Counted from the stretch's first letter, positions 7,995 to 16,117 are shown. The stretch is DNA of 29,557 nt from JAAYJR01 sp964540755 (GCA_964540755.1 CAZIOB010000127.1:1-29557); one strand, 5' to 3'. A program made the numbers and translations. Notes: generated by a model not told the origin, from the letters alone.

Positions 7995-8060
7995 ACATGA
8001 GGATAAACCGTGTTTAAAATATAATGAAGATGCATAATATTTATTTTCAGTAAGAGTTAA

Positions 8061-8207
8061 TAATTAGTCCATAAAGTAAAGAGTCTGGATTAGAAAGTTC
8101 GCTGACAAGGCTTGCGCAGACCGAAAAATATGAGTTTACTTAATCGTAAATGACCATTTTGAGGGCAAGCGTAACGCAGTCAGCGGACTTTATAGACGGA
8201 CTAATTA
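8061..8207. repeat. 147-bp imperfect inverted repeat (MITE- or REP-like candidate)
   Basis: Perfect 10-bp termini TAATTAGTCC (8061-8070) and GGACTAATTA (8198-8207) bound the element. Inside, ATAAAGT (8071-8077) pairs with ACTTTAT (8187-8193), and GTTCGCTGAC (8097-8106) pairs with GTCAGCGGAC (8179-8188), one mismatch that is G-U in RNA. CTTGC (8111-8115) pairs with GCAAG (8165-8169). The two halves look like diverged inverted copies around an AT-rich centre near 8125-8160. No ORF lies inside. It sits in the 343-bp gap between two genes that are normally adjacent. Confidence 0.7.
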
Positions 8208-8240
8208 GATTTTTAGGTGTAATATAAATCAGCTTCCGGA

Positions 8241-9554
8241 ATGGCAGAAAAAGGAGAAAACATAGAGATCAGGTCAGCTGAAGTTCAGGAGATTCTTGGC
8301 ACCCCGCCAAGATGGATTGTCAGATGGGGAATAACGATTATTTTTCTGGTATTCCTGATTTTGCTTAGCGGAAGTTATTTTTTTAAATATCCCGATCTTA
8401 TCTCTTCACGGGTGACAATTCTTTCGCAAAATCCGCCTGTACAGATTGTTGCAAGATCCAATGGTAAGATTGATCAGCTGTTTGTTACGAACAACCAACA
8501 GGTCAGTGAAGGAGATCTCCTTGCTGTAATAGAGAATACGGCCAATTATACTGATGCATACAGTTTATTAAGCAAGCTTGATTCAATAGAAGGTTATTTT
8601 GATAATCCCGGTAGGTTTTCAGATGTTTCTTTCAATGAGGATTATAGTCTGGGCCAATACCATACTTATTTTTCATCCTTTATCAGCCAACTGAGAAAGT
8701 ATCAGACATTCCTTACTTATAATCCAAATGACCAGCGGGTAGAGTCTTTGAAAAAGCAAGTTGAGGATTATCAGAATTTTTTTGGAAAATTAAGAGAGCA
8801 GATTTCAATTTTGCAGCAGGATTATGAATTGGCTGTCAGTCGATTTTGCCGTGACTCCCTGCTTTATGAACAGCAAATAATGTCAAAAGCAGAATTTGAA
8901 AAATCGAAAGCATCTATGCTGAAACAGAAATTTGCTTATCAAAATGCGATTACTGATCTTGCAAATACGAGGATAGTGATGAATAATCTTAAACAGCAGA
9001 TACAGGAGCAGGAAGTATTAAAAGCTGAAAATGATAATCAACTGCTTGCTGCTCTGAAGGAAAAATACGATAATCTTTCCAATCAGCTTATCGGGTGGGA
9101 GCAGACTTATATTTTAAAGACTCCTATATCAGGCCAGGTTACCTTCACCAATATCTGGAGTGCAAATCAGTTTGTTACTTCCGGCAGTACGGTTTTTACT
9201 GTTGTGCCGGTAAAAAAACAAAATATCATAGGCAGGGCGGTCGTCCCTATAAGAGGGGCCGGTAAAATAGAAGCAGGACAAAGAGTGAATATAAAACTTG
9301 ATAACTTTCCACATATTGAATATGGAATGATTGAGGGACAAGTATCCAATATTTCCAAGGTGCCTGTTAATACAGAACAGGGCGCATTTTATACAGTAGA
9401 AATTATACTTATTAATAATATGGTAACAAATTATAACAGGGAGTTGCCATTTAATCAGGAGATGCAAGGCATTGCAGAAATTATTACCAAAGATCGAAGA
9501 ATGATTGAACGCCTGATTGAACCGGTTGTTTCAGTGGCTAAAGAGAGATTTTGA
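8241..9554 (+). CDS. HlyD-family periplasmic adaptor of a type I secretion system
   Basis: The product is 437 aa with a short cytoplasmic N-terminus containing EVQEILGTPPRWIVRWG, a common opening of Bacteroidota adaptors paired with C39 exporters. One membrane helix lies at about 29-47, so most of the protein is periplasmic. The lipoyl/barrel half begins near PPVQIVARSNGKIDQLFVTNNQQVSEGDLLAVIEN and is completed after the hairpin by LKTPISGQVTFTN...VTSGSTVFTVVPV. Between them, about residues 140-285 form a long alpha-helical coiled-coil hairpin rich in Q, K and E. It should link the upstream ABC exporter to an outer-membrane TolC-type channel, which is not in the window. Spacing to the ABC gene is unusually wide because of the repeat at 8061-8207. 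Confidence 0.92.
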   Translation: MAEKGENIEIRSAEVQEILGTPPRWIVRWGITIIFLVFLILLSGSYFFKYPDLISSRVTILSQNPPVQIVARSNGKIDQLFVTNNQQVSEGDLLAVIENTANYTDAYSLLSKLDSIEGYFDNPGRFSDVSFNEDYSLGQYHTYFSSFISQLRKYQTFLTYNPNDQRVESLKKQVEDYQNFFGKLREQISILQQDYELAVSRFCRDSLLYEQQIMSKAEFEKSKASMLKQKFAYQNAITDLANTRIVMNNLKQQIQEQEVLKAENDNQLLAALKEKYDNLSNQLIGWEQTYILKTPISGQVTFTNIWSANQFVTSGSTVFTVVPVKKQNIIGRAVVPIRGAGKIEAGQRVNIKLDNFPHIEYGMIEGQVSNISKVPVNTEQGAFYTVEIILINNMVTNYNRELPFNQEMQGIAEIITKDRRMIERLIEPVVSVAKERF

Positions 9555-9730
9555 GAAATCCGGCGGAACCTTCGAAATCATCAAGTCTTTTCCAAATAAT
9601 CTTTCAATTTGTCAGGATTACTCATATTACTGAATCTGTTTGATACCGGACGAACCTTGTCCCGGAGGATTTTGAGTTGTAATATAATTATTAAGTGAAT
9701 AAAATTTTTTATAAAAAAAAGCTGAAAAGG
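9555..9730. other. Non-coding stretch downstream of the adaptor gene
   Basis: The first part of the 337-bp gap before rpsL. It contains an imperfect hairpin CCGGAC (9646-9651) with GTCCCGG (9659-9665), not followed by a T-run, then an AT-rich tract with an A-run at 9713-9720. On the minus strand an open frame of about 53 codons ends at 9581, with only one late ATG (9625) and a protein-like tail MSNPDKLKDYLEKT. I cannot support it as a gene; it may be a remnant. Confidence 0.3.
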
Positions 9731-9760
9731 TTTGTCCTTTAATCAAATTTAGTACTTTTG
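9731..9760 (+). promoter_or_regulatory. Promoter P1 of the ribosomal superoperon
   Basis: TTTG at 9731-9734, an 18-nt spacer, then TACTTTTG at 9753-9760. This is an excellent match to the Bacteroidota -33/-7 consensus (TTTG, 17-23 nt, TAnnTTTG). It lies about 130 bp upstream of rpsL and is followed by GCGTGCCGTTTTTG, closely similar to the sequence after P2. Confidence 0.8.
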
Positions 9761-9828
9761 CGTGCCGTTTTTGCAGGGTTTCTCTGCTATTAGATATTAA
9801 AAAATATGGTTTTTAATAAAATTTAACA

Positions 9829-9852
9829 TACTTTTGCAGTCCGTTTTCGGAC
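9829..9852 (+). promoter_or_regulatory. Promoter P2 of the ribosomal superoperon with initial hairpin
   Basis: A second TACTTTTG box at 9829-9836, exactly 76 bp after P1. The stretch after it, GCAGTCCGTTTTCGGAC, contains a perfect small stem GTCCG-TTTT-CGGAC (9839-9852) that would lie at or near the transcript start. The -33 region (ATGGTTTTT around 9807-9815) is only a partial match. Tandem near-duplicate promoters suit growth-rate control of ribosomal protein synthesis. Confidence 0.7.
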
Positions 9853-9891
9853 AGTTTAGTTTAAAAAAATAAATAATAAAATCAGGTATCT

Positions 9892-10275
9892 ATGCCGACG
9901 ATACAACAGTTAGTAAGAAAAGGAAGACAAAGGAAAGTGGAGAAGAGCAAGTCTCCTGCACTGGATTCATGCCCGCAACGTCGTGGTGTATGTGTCCGTG
10001 TCTATACAACCACACCAAAAAAACCGAATTCTGCCATGAGAAAGGTGGCAAGGGTGAGGCTTACAAACGGTAAGGAGGTTAATGCTTATATACCGGGTGA
10101 AGGACATAACCTTCAGGAACACTCAATTGTTCTGGTCCGCGGGGGCAGGGTAAAAGATCTGCCGGGAGTACGTTACCATTTAATTCGTGGTGCCCTTGAT
10201 ACGGCGGGTGTTGAAGGCCGGTTACAACGTCGTTCAAAATATGGTGCCAAGAAACCAAAAAATAAAAATAAATAA
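9892..10275 (+). CDS. rpsL: 30S ribosomal protein uS12
   Basis: The product is 127 aa (E. coli 124) and opens MPTIQQLVRKGRQRK. It forms part of the decoding centre of the small subunit. The two loops that contact the A-site are intact and of streptomycin-sensitive type: TTTPKKPNSA (K43, K44) and GRVKDLPGVRYH (K88, D89); D89 is the residue methylthiolated by RimO in many bacteria. A lysine/asparagine tail closes the protein. It is first in the superoperon, behind promoters P1 and P2, and is separated from rpsG by a structured 122-nt gap. Confidence 0.98.
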   Translation: MPTIQQLVRKGRQRKVEKSKSPALDSCPQRRGVCVRVYTTTPKKPNSAMRKVARVRLTNGKEVNAYIPGEGHNLQEHSIVLVRGGRVKDLPGVRYHLIRGALDTAGVEGRLQRRSKYGAKKPKNKNK

Positions 10276-10299
10276 GGAATAATAAATAATAAATTGTAA

Positions 10300-10372
10300 G
10301 CGGTGGTTTGGTTGAGTAAGTTTATCTGTTAGTCTTCCCTGGATGAGCTGAAGACCGCCGAAGGGCAGCCAA
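10300..10372 (+). promoter_or_regulatory. Structured rpsL-rpsG intercistronic RNA, candidate uS7 autoregulatory site
   Basis: In this otherwise AT-rich operon the 122-nt gap holds a GC-richer block with complementary segments: GTCTTC (10332-10337) with GAAGAC (10350-10355), GCGGT (10300-10304) with ACCGC (10354-10358), and TTGGTTG (10308-10314) with CAGCCAA (10366-10372, one G-U). In E. coli uS7 binds the rpsL-rpsG gap to repress its own translation. Placement fits an equivalent, but uS7 binding is inferred. Confidence 0.45.
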
Positions 10373-10397
10373 TTTAAATAACACAAAAAAAGAGACA

Positions 10398-10874
10398 ATG
10401 AGAAAGGCAAAACCTAAAAAGAGAATTTTATTACCAGATCCTAAGTACAATGATTTGTTGGTAGCACGGTTTATCAATGACCTGATGAAGGACGGGAAAA
10501 AATCACTTGCATATTCAATTTTTTATGATACTCTCGACATAGTCGGGAAGCGTGTATCAGATACTGAACTTACCCCGCTTGAAATCTGGAAAAAAGCGCT
10601 GGAGAATGTTACCCCTGCAGTAGAGGTAAAAAGCCGTCGTGTTGGCGGGGCTACCTTTCAGGTGCCTATGGAGATACGACAGGAGAGGAAAGTAGCTATC
10701 AGTATTAAAAATCTGATATTATTCGCACGTAAACGTTCTGGCAAATCGATGGCCGATAAACTGGCTGCTGAGATTATTGCTGCATATAACAATGAAGGTG
10801 GGGCGTTTAAGAGGAAAGAAGATACTCACCGTATGGCCGAAGCAAACCGTGCTTTTGCTCACTTCAGATTTTAG
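10398..10874 (+). CDS. rpsG: 30S ribosomal protein uS7
   Basis: The product is 158 aa, a usual length. It is the primary assembly protein of the 30S head, binding the 3' major domain of 16S rRNA. Recognisable parts are the opening MRKAKPKKR, the segment LVARFINDLMKDGKKSLAYSIFYD, the conserved NVTPAVEVKSRRVGGATFQVPMEI spread over about residues 75-98, and GGAFKRKEDTHRMAEANRAFAHFRF at the end. The wide structured gap upstream suggests independent translation control by uS7 itself. It lies 65 nt before fusA. Confidence 0.98.
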   Translation: MRKAKPKKRILLPDPKYNDLLVARFINDLMKDGKKSLAYSIFYDTLDIVGKRVSDTELTPLEIWKKALENVTPAVEVKSRRVGGATFQVPMEIRQERKVAISIKNLILFARKRSGKSMADKLAAEIIAAYNNEGGAFKRKEDTHRMAEANRAFAHFRF

Positions 10875-10939
10875 ATAGTGTTGCAAAGTGTTTATTAGAG
10901 GATAATAAAAAGAAAATAAAATAGGACATATATTATAGT

Positions 10940-13051
10940 ATGGCTGTACAAAATCTGAAAAATACAAGAAATATTGGCATTATGGCACACATCGATGCGG
11001 GGAAAACCACGGTTACGGAGCGAATTTTGTTCTATACCGGGTTGACTCACCGCCTTGGTGAGGTTCATGAAGGTTCAGCCACTATGGATTGGATGGAGCA
11101 GGAGCAGGAGAGGGGCATAACCATCACTTCGGCAGCCACTACTACATTTTGGAAATATAAAGATACCGAGCATAAAATAAATCTGATTGATACACCAGGA
11201 CATGTAGATTTTACCGTTGAGGTTGAAAGATCATTAAGAGTCCTTGATGGGGCAGTTGCACTTTTTTGTGCTGTTGGCGGTGTTGAGGCTCAATCGGAGA
11301 CAGTATGGAGACAGGCTGAGAAATACAGTGTGCCACGTGTTGCGTTTGTAAATAAGATGGACCGCCAGGGAGCTGATTTTTTCAATGTTTATCATGAAAT
11401 TAAAGAAAAACTTGGAGCCAATCCAATTCCTGTTCAGATTCCAATCGGATCAGAAGAGAATTTTGAAGGAGTTATAGACCTTATAGAGATGAAAGCAGTG
11501 CGCTGGTTCGATGATGAAACCATGGGCACAAATTATACTTTGGAGGATATTCCTGAAAACCTTATTGAGCAGGCAGAAGAGTGGCGGGGAAAATTAGTGG
11601 AATCTCTGGCAGAGATAGATGATTATCTGTTAGAACGCTACCTGGAAAATCCTGATACTATCACTAAGGATGAGATGCAGGATTTTATCCGCCGGGCAAC
11701 GATAGAGGGGGTTATCGTTCCCATGATGTGTGGATCAGCATTCAAGAATAAAGGTGTTCAACGTTTGCTTGATGCTGTTTGTGCATATCTTCCCAGTCCG
11801 CTTGATAAAGGGGATATTACAGGCATTAACCCTGTAATAAAAAAGGAAGTTGTACGTACTGCCAACATAGAGGAACCATTAGCTGCTTTGGCATTTAAAA
11901 TTGCCACAGATCCTTATGTCGGACGGATAGCTTATATGCGAGTTTATTCCGGAAAAATAGAGGCTGGTTCGCAGGTTCTTAATATACGCACAGGAAAGAA
12001 GGAACGAATTTCACGCCTGTACCAGATGCATTCAAATAAACAGAATCCCAAGGATGTAATTTTTGCAGGTGATATATGTGCAGCTGCCGGTTTTAAGGAT
12101 ATTAATACAGGCGATACGCTTTGTGATTTTAAACATCCCATTGAACTTGAAAGGATGGAGTTTCCGGAGCCGGTAATCGGCATAGCGGTTGAACCAAAAT
12201 CTCAAAATGACCTTGACCGTTTATCAAACGGTCTGGCTAAGCTGGCTGAGGAAGATCCTACTTTTCAGGTATCTGTCGATGCGGAATCCGGACAAACTAT
12301 TATCCGGGGCATGGGAGAACTCCACCTGGAAATAATCATTGACCGGCTCAGGAGGGAATTTAATGTTGAATGTAATCAGGGAACTCCCCAGGTTTCATAC
12401 AAGGAGGCTATCAGTCTGCCGGTTGAACACCGCGAAGTATTTAAGAAACAAACCGGCGGCCGCGGTAAATTTGCTGAAATAGTTGTAATGATAGAACCTG
12501 CTGATGATAGTAAAAGCGGGTTGGAATTTATTGATAAGGTTAAGGGAGGTAATATACCGCGCGAATACATTCCTTCAGTACAAAAAGGATTCAAAGAAGT
12601 AATGTCAAACGGTCCTTTGGGAGGTTTTCCGGTTGACAATTTGAAAGTAACTTTACTTGATGGTTCTTTTCATCCTGTTGATTCCGATCAATTGTCATTT
12701 GAGATTTGTGCCAAACAGGCATTCAGAAGAGCTGCTCCCAAAGCCGGACCTAAATTACTTGAACCTGTTATGGATATTGAAATTGTTACTCCGGAGCAAT
12801 ATATGGGAGATATTATTGCGGATTTGAATCGCAGACGCGGAGAAATAGAAGGGATGCAAACCAAAGGTAATACCAAGGTTATAAATGCAAGTGTTCCGCT
12901 GGCTGAGCAATTTGGATATGTGACTGTTTTGCGGACCCTTTCATCGGGGAGAGCAACTTCGTCTATGGAATTCAGCCACTATCAGGAAGTGCCTCAGTCA
13001 CTTGCAATAAAAGTGCTGGAAAATATCCAGGGAAGATTAGATTTATTATAA
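10940..13051 (+). CDS. fusA: Translation elongation factor G
   Basis: A 703-aa cytosolic GTPase that drives ribosomal translocation and, with RRF, recycling. The G-domain motifs are complete: AHIDAGKTT (P-loop), the RGITITSAATT switch I region, DTPGHVDF (G3), NKMDRQGAD (G4) and CGSAFKNKG (G5). Domain II follows near residue 300 (AALAFKIATDPYVGRIAYMRVYSG), then domain III (MGELHLEI), domain IV (VSYKEAI, with KQTGGRGKFAEI and the loop-containing PLGGFPVDNLKV) and domain V (PEQYMGDIIADLNRRRGEIEGM). The conserved Glu in the operon-type EF-G and normal length indicate the housekeeping copy. It is followed 24 nt later by rpsJ with no tuf gene, as usual in Bacteroidota. Confidence 0.98.
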   Translation: MAVQNLKNTRNIGIMAHIDAGKTTVTERILFYTGLTHRLGEVHEGSATMDWMEQEQERGITITSAATTTFWKYKDTEHKINLIDTPGHVDFTVEVERSLRVLDGAVALFCAVGGVEAQSETVWRQAEKYSVPRVAFVNKMDRQGADFFNVYHEIKEKLGANPIPVQIPIGSEENFEGVIDLIEMKAVRWFDDETMGTNYTLEDIPENLIEQAEEWRGKLVESLAEIDDYLLERYLENPDTITKDEMQDFIRRATIEGVIVPMMCGSAFKNKGVQRLLDAVCAYLPSPLDKGDITGINPVIKKEVVRTANIEEPLAALAFKIATDPYVGRIAYMRVYSGKIEAGSQVLNIRTGKKERISRLYQMHSNKQNPKDVIFAGDICAAAGFKDINTGDTLCDFKHPIELERMEFPEPVIGIAVEPKSQNDLDRLSNGLAKLAEEDPTFQVSVDAESGQTIIRGMGELHLEIIIDRLRREFNVECNQGTPQVSYKEAISLPVEHREVFKKQTGGRGKFAEIVVMIEPADDSKSGLEFIDKVKGGNIPREYIPSVQKGFKEVMSNGPLGGFPVDNLKVTLLDGSFHPVDSDQLSFEICAKQAFRRAAPKAGPKLLEPVMDIEIVTPEQYMGDIIADLNRRRGEIEGMQTKGNTKVINASVPLAEQFGYVTVLRTLSSGRATSSMEFSHYQEVPQSLAIKVLENIQGRLDLL

Positions 13052-13075
13052 ATTAATTATAACAGAGTTCTTATT

Positions 13076-13381
13076 ATGAACCAAAAGATAAGGATAAAAC
13101 TGAAATCATACGATCATAATCTGGTTGACAAGTCGGCCGAGAAGATTGTAAAAACTGTAAAAACCACAGGAGCTGTGGTAAGCGGACCTATACCATTGCC
13201 TACGCACAAAAGGATTTTTACGGTTTTGCGCTCCACCTTCGTAAATAAAAAATCAAGGGAGCAGTTTCAATTGTCTTCATACAAACGTCTGATCGATATT
13301 TACAGCTCGACAGCAAAGACAATTGACGCCTTAATGAAGCTGGAATTGCCCAGTGGCGTTGAAGTAGAAATTAAAGTTTGA
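13076..13381 (+). CDS. rpsJ: 30S ribosomal protein uS10
   Basis: The product is 101 aa and sits in the 30S head near the A-site; in other bacteria it also partners NusB in antitermination. Typical sequence: MNQKIRIKLKSYDHNLVDKSAEKIV, SGPIPLPTHKRIFTVLRSTFVNKKSREQFQ, and a C-terminal LPSGVEVEIKV. The gap from fusA is only 24 nt, so the L4-controlled attenuation leader that precedes rpsJ in E. coli is not present here. Confidence 0.97.
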   Translation: MNQKIRIKLKSYDHNLVDKSAEKIVKTVKTTGAVVSGPIPLPTHKRIFTVLRSTFVNKKSREQFQLSSYKRLIDIYSSTAKTIDALMKLELPSGVEVEIKV

Positions 13382-13405
13382 TAATTTAAAAAAAAGTAGT
13401 CAAAA

Positions 13406-14035
13406 ATGGCTGGTATTATTGGGAGAAAAATCGGAATGACATCAGTATTCAGTGAGGAGGGAAAGAATATCCCCTGCACTGTGATAGAAGCCGGTCCTTG
13501 CGTGGTCACACAGGTAAAGACCACGGAAAAAGAAGGATATGATGCCCTGCAGCTTGCCTTCGGAGAAAAGAAAGAGAGCAGAAGCAGCAAGGCTGAATTC
13601 GGGCATTTCAGGAAAGCCCGTATTACACCCAGAAAAAAGTTAGTGGAGTTTAAAAATACTTATAACGAAGATTATAAACTGGGCGACCAGATAAAAGTCG
13701 GTATATTTCATGAACTTGATTATGTTGATGTGGTCGGTACTTCCAAGGGAAAGGGTTTTCAGGGAGTAGTAAAACGTCATGCTTTCAGGGGAGTTAATGA
13801 TCAGACTCATGGTCAGCATAACAGATTAAGGGCTCCCGGATCTATTGGTGCATCTTCATGGCCAAGTCGTGTTTTTAAGGGTATGAGGATGGCTGGAAGA
13901 CAAGGCAATGAAGCAGTTACCATTGAGAACCTGTTAGTGATTAAAGTCATTCCCGAAAAAAATTTATTAGTGGTGAAAGGTTCAGTGCCTGGCGCCAAAG
14001 GTTCATATTTAATAATTAGGAAACAATGGAACTAA
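13406..14035 (+). CDS. rplC: 50S ribosomal protein uL3
   Basis: The product is 209 aa and begins MAGIIGRKIGMTSVFSEEGK. It is an early 23S rRNA binder with an extension reaching the peptidyl transferase centre; the extension is seen as GTSKGKGFQGVVKRHAF and the loop HGQHNRLRAPGSIGASSWPSRVFKGMRMAGRQG, in which Gln methylation occurs in some bacteria. The last 10 nt overlap the start of rplD, implying translational coupling. Confidence 0.97.
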   Translation: MAGIIGRKIGMTSVFSEEGKNIPCTVIEAGPCVVTQVKTTEKEGYDALQLAFGEKKESRSSKAEFGHFRKARITPRKKLVEFKNTYNEDYKLGDQIKVGIFHELDYVDVVGTSKGKGFQGVVKRHAFRGVNDQTHGQHNRLRAPGSIGASSWPSRVFKGMRMAGRQGNEAVTIENLLVIKVIPEKNLLVVKGSVPGAKGSYLIIRKQWN

Positions 14036-14655
14036 GTATATTGAATATAGAAGGAAAAGAAACCGGGCGTAAAGTAACGCTGGACGATGGCATATTTGGT
14101 ATTGATCCTAATGATCATGCCATTTATCTGGCAGTTAAGCAGTATATGGCTAATAATCGCCAGGGAACTCATAAAACCCGTGAAAGAAGCGAAGTTAAGG
14201 GTAGTACCCGAAAAATCAAAAGACAAAAAGGGACAGGTACAGCCAGGGCAGGTAGTATAAAATCTCCTGTTTTTCGGGGAGGAGGTACGGTTTTCGGTCC
14301 CCGGCCAAGAGACTACAGCTTTAAATTGAACAAAAAAGTGAAGCTATTGGCAAAGAAATCAGCGTTAACATATAAAGCACGTGAAAACAGAATAATAGTG
14401 TTGGAAGATTTTGATCTGGAAGCTCCGAAAACAAAGGAACTGATGAATATTAACAGGAATCTTCAGATTGCTGATAAAAAGTCACTTTTCGTTTTACCGG
14501 CCGAAAATAATAATATATATTTGTCCTCCAGAAATTTACAAGGCGTTTCAGTCACAAGTGCTTCAAACATAAATACTTATCAGATTATGAATGCAAGAAC
14601 TATTGTAATGCTGGAAGGTTCTGTGAAGAAAATTGAAGAGGCATTTAAAATATAA
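14026..14655 (+). CDS. rplD: 50S ribosomal protein uL4
   Basis: The product is 209 aa and lines the nascent-peptide exit tunnel. The tunnel loop appears as GSTRKIKRQKGTGTARAGS followed by SPVFRGGGTVFGPRPRDYSFKLNKK, standard for the family. The start ATG at 14026 overlaps rplC by 10 nt. In enterobacteria uL4 represses its own operon; no matching leader is seen here. Confidence 0.97.
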   Translation: MELSILNIEGKETGRKVTLDDGIFGIDPNDHAIYLAVKQYMANNRQGTHKTRERSEVKGSTRKIKRQKGTGTARAGSIKSPVFRGGGTVFGPRPRDYSFKLNKKVKLLAKKSALTYKARENRIIVLEDFDLEAPKTKELMNINRNLQIADKKSLFVLPAENNNIYLSSRNLQGVSVTSASNINTYQIMNARTIVMLEGSVKKIEEAFKI

Positions 14656-14664
14656 GGCGAATTA

Positions 14665-14958
14665 ATGATGGATATTTTAATAAAACCATTGGTTACTGAA
14701 AAGATGAACTCACTCGCTGAGAAGTTCAACAGATATGGATTTATTGTTGATAGAAGAGCGAGCAAGCCGCAGATAAAATCTGCCGTGGAGAATCTTTACA
14801 ATGTGAAGGTACAGTCCATAAACACAATGATATATGGAGGCAAGGTTAAATCACGTTATACCAAATCAGGTATTATCAGCGGTAAGACTGCATCTTATAA
14901 GAAAGCAATAGTAACCCTTGCCGAAGGAGATAGTATTGATTTTTATAGTAATATTTAA
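14665..14958 (+). CDS. rplW: 50S ribosomal protein uL23
   Basis: The product is 97 aa. Tandem ATG codons give MMDILIKPLVTEKMN; the second ATG is an equally possible start. The family core KPLVTEK...YGFIVDRRASKPQIKSAVENLYNVKVQSINTMIYGGKVK is complete. uL23 lies at the tunnel exit and docks trigger factor and SRP. It is placed 9 nt after rplD and 6 nt before rplB. Confidence 0.96.
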   Translation: MMDILIKPLVTEKMNSLAEKFNRYGFIVDRRASKPQIKSAVENLYNVKVQSINTMIYGGKVKSRYTKSGIISGKTASYKKAIVTLAEGDSIDFYSNI

Positions 14959-14964
14959 TTAACA

Positions 14965-15789
14965 ATGGCAGTAAGAAAAATAAAACCAGTAACCCCGGGT
15001 CAAAGGCATAAAATTATCGGAGCTTTTGATACTATTACTGCATCTGCACCTGAAAAATCATTGTTGGAGCCCCATAAGAGGACCGGCGGCAGGAATAACC
15101 AGGGTCGCATGACAATGAGATATAGAGGTGGGGGACACAAGAGGCGTTATCGCAGAATTGATTTCAAGCGTGATAAGGATAATATCATTGCTGTTGTTGA
15201 TTCAATCCAGTATGATCCAAATCGTAGTTCACGAATAGCCCTTCTTAAATATGAGGATGGTGAAAAACGGTACATAATTGCACCTAATGGTTTGCAGGCA
15301 GGTCAAACAGTAAAAAGCGGCCCGGGTGTTGAACCGGAAATTGGAAATGCATTACCCTTGTCTGATATACCACTCGGTACTTTAGTGCATAATATTGAGC
15401 TGAAGCCGGGAAAGGGAGGAGCTATGGCCCGTAGCGCAGGTTCTTACGCGCAGTTGACATCACGTGAAGGGAGATATGCAATTCTCAAATTACCATCTGG
15501 TGAATCACGTATGATATTGACAACCTGCAGGGCTACTGTTGGTATGGTTGGAAATGCAGAGCATAACCTGGAAGAATCCGGAAAGGCCGGGAGGTCCAGA
15601 TGGCTTGGAAGAAGACCCCGGGTACGAGGCGTAGTTATGAATCCTGTGGATCACCCGATGGGTGGCGGTGAAGGACGTGCATCAGGAGGTCATCCCCGCT
15701 CGCGGAAAGGACTTCTTGCAAAAGGATACAAGACACGTCCGGTTAAGAAAGCTTCCAGCAAATATATTTTAGAACGTAGGAAAAAATAG
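14965..15789 (+). CDS. rplB: 50S ribosomal protein uL2
   Basis: The product is 274 aa, normal length. uL2 is needed for subunit association and peptidyl-transferase centre structure. Seen: MAVRKIKPVTPGQRHK, the RNA-binding segment GGRNNQGRMTMRYRGGGHKRRYR, the SH3/OB part with GRYAILKLPSGE, and the highly conserved C-terminal MNPVDHPMGGGEGRASGGHPRS, which holds the key histidine of the GGGEG loop region. Confidence 0.98.
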   Translation: MAVRKIKPVTPGQRHKIIGAFDTITASAPEKSLLEPHKRTGGRNNQGRMTMRYRGGGHKRRYRRIDFKRDKDNIIAVVDSIQYDPNRSSRIALLKYEDGEKRYIIAPNGLQAGQTVKSGPGVEPEIGNALPLSDIPLGTLVHNIELKPGKGGAMARSAGSYAQLTSREGRYAILKLPSGESRMILTTCRATVGMVGNAEHNLEESGKAGRSRWLGRRPRVRGVVMNPVDHPMGGGEGRASGGHPRSRKGLLAKGYKTRPVKKASSKYILERRKK

Positions 15790-15805
15790 AATAAGGTAAA
15801 GAATT

Positions 15806-16072
15806 ATGAGTCGTTCGTTAAAAAAAGGTCCTTTTATTGATTTTAAGCTCGAAAGAAAAATTCTTGCCATGAATGAGGCAGGGAAAAAGTCAGTTGTTAA
15901 AACATGGGCCAGGGCTTCGGTAATCTCCCCCGATTTTGTGGGACACACAATAGCTGTCCACAACGGGAATAAATTTATACCTATTTATATTACGGAAAAT
16001 ATGGTAGGACACAGGTTGGGCGAATTTGCGCCGACAAGGACTTTCAGGAGTCATGCGGGTAACAGAAGATGA
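15806..16072 (+). CDS. rpsS: 30S ribosomal protein uS19
   Basis: The product is 88 aa, located in the 30S head next to uS13 and contacting the inter-subunit bridge. Sequence landmarks: MSRSLKKGPFID, TWARASVISPDFVGHTIAVHNGNKFIPIYITENMVGHRLGEFAPTR split across the central sheet, and FRSHAGNR at the end. It is separated by 45 nt from rplV, one of the larger gaps in the S10 section. Confidence 0.97.
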   Translation: MSRSLKKGPFIDFKLERKILAMNEAGKKSVVKTWARASVISPDFVGHTIAVHNGNKFIPIYITENMVGHRLGEFAPTRTFRSHAGNRR

Positions 16073-16117
16073 TAAATCAGGTAAATATACAGTATTGATA
16101 ATTATAAATAAAACAGA

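Noticed and set aside
13052..13075. uL4-type attenuation leader before rpsJ
   Set aside because: Only 24 AT-rich bases separate fusA and rpsJ, leaving no room for such a structure.
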